Positions 5,848-7,316 of a stretch of DNA of 7,316 nucleotides are shown here, piece by piece; position 1 is the first letter of the stretch, and each line of letters begins with the position of its first letter. The notes beneath the pieces were generated by a model, which worked only from the letters and a program-made list of their open reading frames with translations, did not search any database and was not told where the DNA came from. Position numbers and translations under genes: made by a program. Origin of the DNA: Spartobacteria bacterium (GTDB lineage Bacteria > Verrucomicrobiota > Verrucomicrobiia > Chthoniobacterales > Chthoniobacteraceae); contig JANXWU010000267.1 of NCBI GenBank assembly GCA_025350985.1, forward strand, positions 1-7,316, written 5' to 3'.

Positions 5848-7316
5848 GTGTCGAATTTCCAACGCCGCCTCCTTTCCTGTCTGTTGCTTGTCGCGGCGGC
5901 GTTCGCGGTTTACTGGCCGTCGTTGCAAAATGGTTTCGTCTGGGACGACACCGCGCTCGTGCTGCGCGATCCGTTCATCCGAAGCTGGCGGCTCATCGAC
6001 GAAGGCTTCGGCCACTTTCTGTTCACCGACGCGACCGCCTCCAACTTTTTCCGGCCCATCCAGCGGCTGACCTACACGCTCGATTACGCGCTGTTCGGCT
6101 TTCGTCCGTGGGGCTGGCATTTGGGAAACATCCTGCTGCACGGCGCAGCGGGCGTGCTGCTCTTTTTGTTCGCGGAAAAGCTCGTCCTGCGGCTGGGCCG
6201 ATTAGAAGCGCGTGCGCGCCGCGTCGTGCCGCTGCTCGCGGCGCTCGCCTGGATCGTCCATCCTGTTCACACGTCGGCAGTTTGTTACGTGTCAGGACGC
6301 GCGGATTTGCTCGCGGCGTTGTTTGGATTCGCCGCGCTGTTGCTCGCGTTGCGGAGCACCGAATCGGATCATCCGTGGCTGCGTCCGGCGGCGTGCGTTT
6401 GCTTCCTGGGCGCGTTGCTTTCGAAGGAAAGCGGCGCGATGTTTCTCGTCATCTGGCTGCTGCTTGCATGGCGTGGTTTTGAAAAAACGGACGCGCAGAG
6501 TGCGCCTGCGAACGCCCAAACTTTCCGCGGAGGTTTTCGTCCCGCGCGCAGTTTTTTCCCGTGGCTCGCCGCCGCGGCTTTAGTCGTGGCCGGTTATTTG
6601 GCGTTGCGTTTTTCCGCGGAAAAAATCGCGCCGCCCGCCCCGAAGCCAACGCCGGTGGCCGTGCGCCCGATCCTCGCCGCGCGCGCCGTGGCCGAGTACG
6701 CGGGCTTGCTGATCGCGCCGGGAAATCTGCACATGGAACGCGAGTTGATCGTGGTCGGCACCGAAAAAATCCTCCCCGCCGCGCGCCGTCGTGAATATCA
6801 AACGCTGCTCGGTCTTGCGCTGATCGTGGCGTTTGCCGCGTGGTGCCGGCGCGCGCGCCGCGACGATCCGCTCGTTTTTTCGTGCCTGGCCGCGAGTGCC
6901 GTCGCGTATTTGCCGGTGAGCAATATTTTCCCGCTCAACGCCAACGCCGCCGAGCATTGGCTTTACGTGCCGAGCGCATTTCTGTTTCTCGCGGTGGCCG
7001 TGTCACTCGCGCGCGGGCGCTTCGCGAAGCTGCTCGCCATCGTGGCCACGATCTGGATCGCCGCGCTCGGGGCACGGACGTGTGCGCGGAATTTCGACTG
7101 GAAAAATCAGCGCACGTTTTTTGAAAAGACGATCGCTGCCGGCGGCGACAGTGCGCGGATGTTCATCGGCCTCGGCTCGCTGGAATCGACCGAGCACCAC
7201 GACGACGCGGCGATTCACGATTTTCACGAGGCTTTGAAACGCGAACCCGATCAGCCGTTCGCGCTCGTGAACCTCGGCAAGGCGCTCACGCGCAAAGGCG
7301 ATTTCGCGCGGGCGCG
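5848..7316 (+). CDS. TMTC-like GT-C membrane glycosyltransferase with TPR tail (3' end outside window)
   Basis: Partial: 489 codons are present and the frame is still open at the window end. The N-terminal half is a multi-spanning membrane protein with the hallmarks of TMTC-type GT-C proteins, which in eukaryotes move mannose from a lipid carrier to protein. Visible motifs are NGFVWDD (28-34, with the Asp pair expected in the catalytic loop), FFRPIQRLTYTLDY (67-80), HLGNILLH (91-98), WIVHPVHTSAV (135-145), SGRADLLAALF (149-159), LSKESG (191-196), LPVSNIFPLN (355-364) and AEHWLYVPS (368-376). After about residue 435 a soluble part begins with TPR-like helices (ALKREPDQPFALVNLGKAL), probably periplasmic. 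The GTG at 5848 puts the first hydrophobic helix (8-22) near the N-terminus. An in-frame ATG at 5749 would add 33 polar, proline-rich residues and begin only 8 bases from the divergent start codon. The substrate in bacteria is unknown. Confidence 0.88.
   Translation, partial: MSNFQRRLLSCLLLVAAAFAVYWPSLQNGFVWDDTALVLRDPFIRSWRLIDEGFGHFLFTDATASNFFRPIQRLTYTLDYALFGFRPWGWHLGNILLHGAAGVLLFLFAEKLVLRLGRLEARARRVVPLLAALAWIVHPVHTSAVCYVSGRADLLAALFGFAALLLALRSTESDHPWLRPAACVCFLGALLSKESGAMFLVIWLLLAWRGFEKTDAQSAPANAQTFRGGFRPARSFFPWLAAAALVVAGYLALRFSAEKIAPPAPKPTPVAVRPILAARAVAEYAGLLIAPGNLHMERELIVVGTEKILPAARRREYQTLLGLALIVAFAAWCRRARRDDPLVFSCLAASAVAYLPVSNIFPLNANAAEHWLYVPSAFLFLAVAVSLARGRFAKLLAIVATIWIAALGARTCARNFDWKNQRTFFEKTIAAGGDSARMFIGLGSLESTEHHDDAAIHDFHEALKREPDQPFALVNLGKALTRKGDFARA

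Noticed and set aside
5061..6482. A 473-codon open frame on the plus strand
   Set aside because: It runs antisense through the whole transpeptidase gene and then out of frame with the glycosyltransferase. Its product is Arg- and Ala-rich with no family motif, as expected of a shadow frame in GC-rich DNA.

Overview
The window looks like ordinary chromosome of a GC-rich, Gram-negative-type bacterium. The most likely source is the Verrucomicrobiota or a near relative. Three things point there, all moderately: the style of the genes, frequent GTG starts with weak Shine-Dalgarno sequences, and intergenic palindromes carrying a TTTGGAGTGCGGCG-type core, which I associate with that phylum from memory. 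No mobile element, CRISPR array, tRNA or rRNA was seen.

Layout. Six genes lie on the minus strand and are read right to left: an L,D-transpeptidase-like YkuD protein (4968-5741), then a 386-bp gap with palindromic repeats, a TatA-type translocase subunit (4285-4581), a secreted endonuclease/exonuclease/phosphatase-fold protein (3349-4278), a thioredoxin-fold protein without cysteines (2318-3352), a zinc-ribbon protein with a C-terminal membrane anchor (1158-2255), and trpD (2-1039). On the plus strand, divergent from the transpeptidase, a GT-C/TMTC-like membrane glycosyltransferase with a TPR tail starts near 5848 and runs off the window end. Its open frame has no stop codon up to base 7316.

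How they fit together. tatA, the nuclease-fold gene and the thioredoxin-fold gene are packed tightly (6-bp gap, then a 4-bp ATGA overlap) and probably form one transcription unit. Products of at least five of the seven genes act in or across the envelope. trpD is a housekeeping tryptophan gene with no trp neighbour in view. It is separated from the upstream gene by a 118-bp spacer holding a copy of a dispersed repeat.

I do not see a clearly new defence or mobile system. The most unusual points are the complete loss of cysteines in a TlpA-like domain that is translationally coupled to a secreted EEP enzyme, the two unrelated repeat families in the spacers, and the membrane-anchored double zinc-ribbon protein of unknown function.
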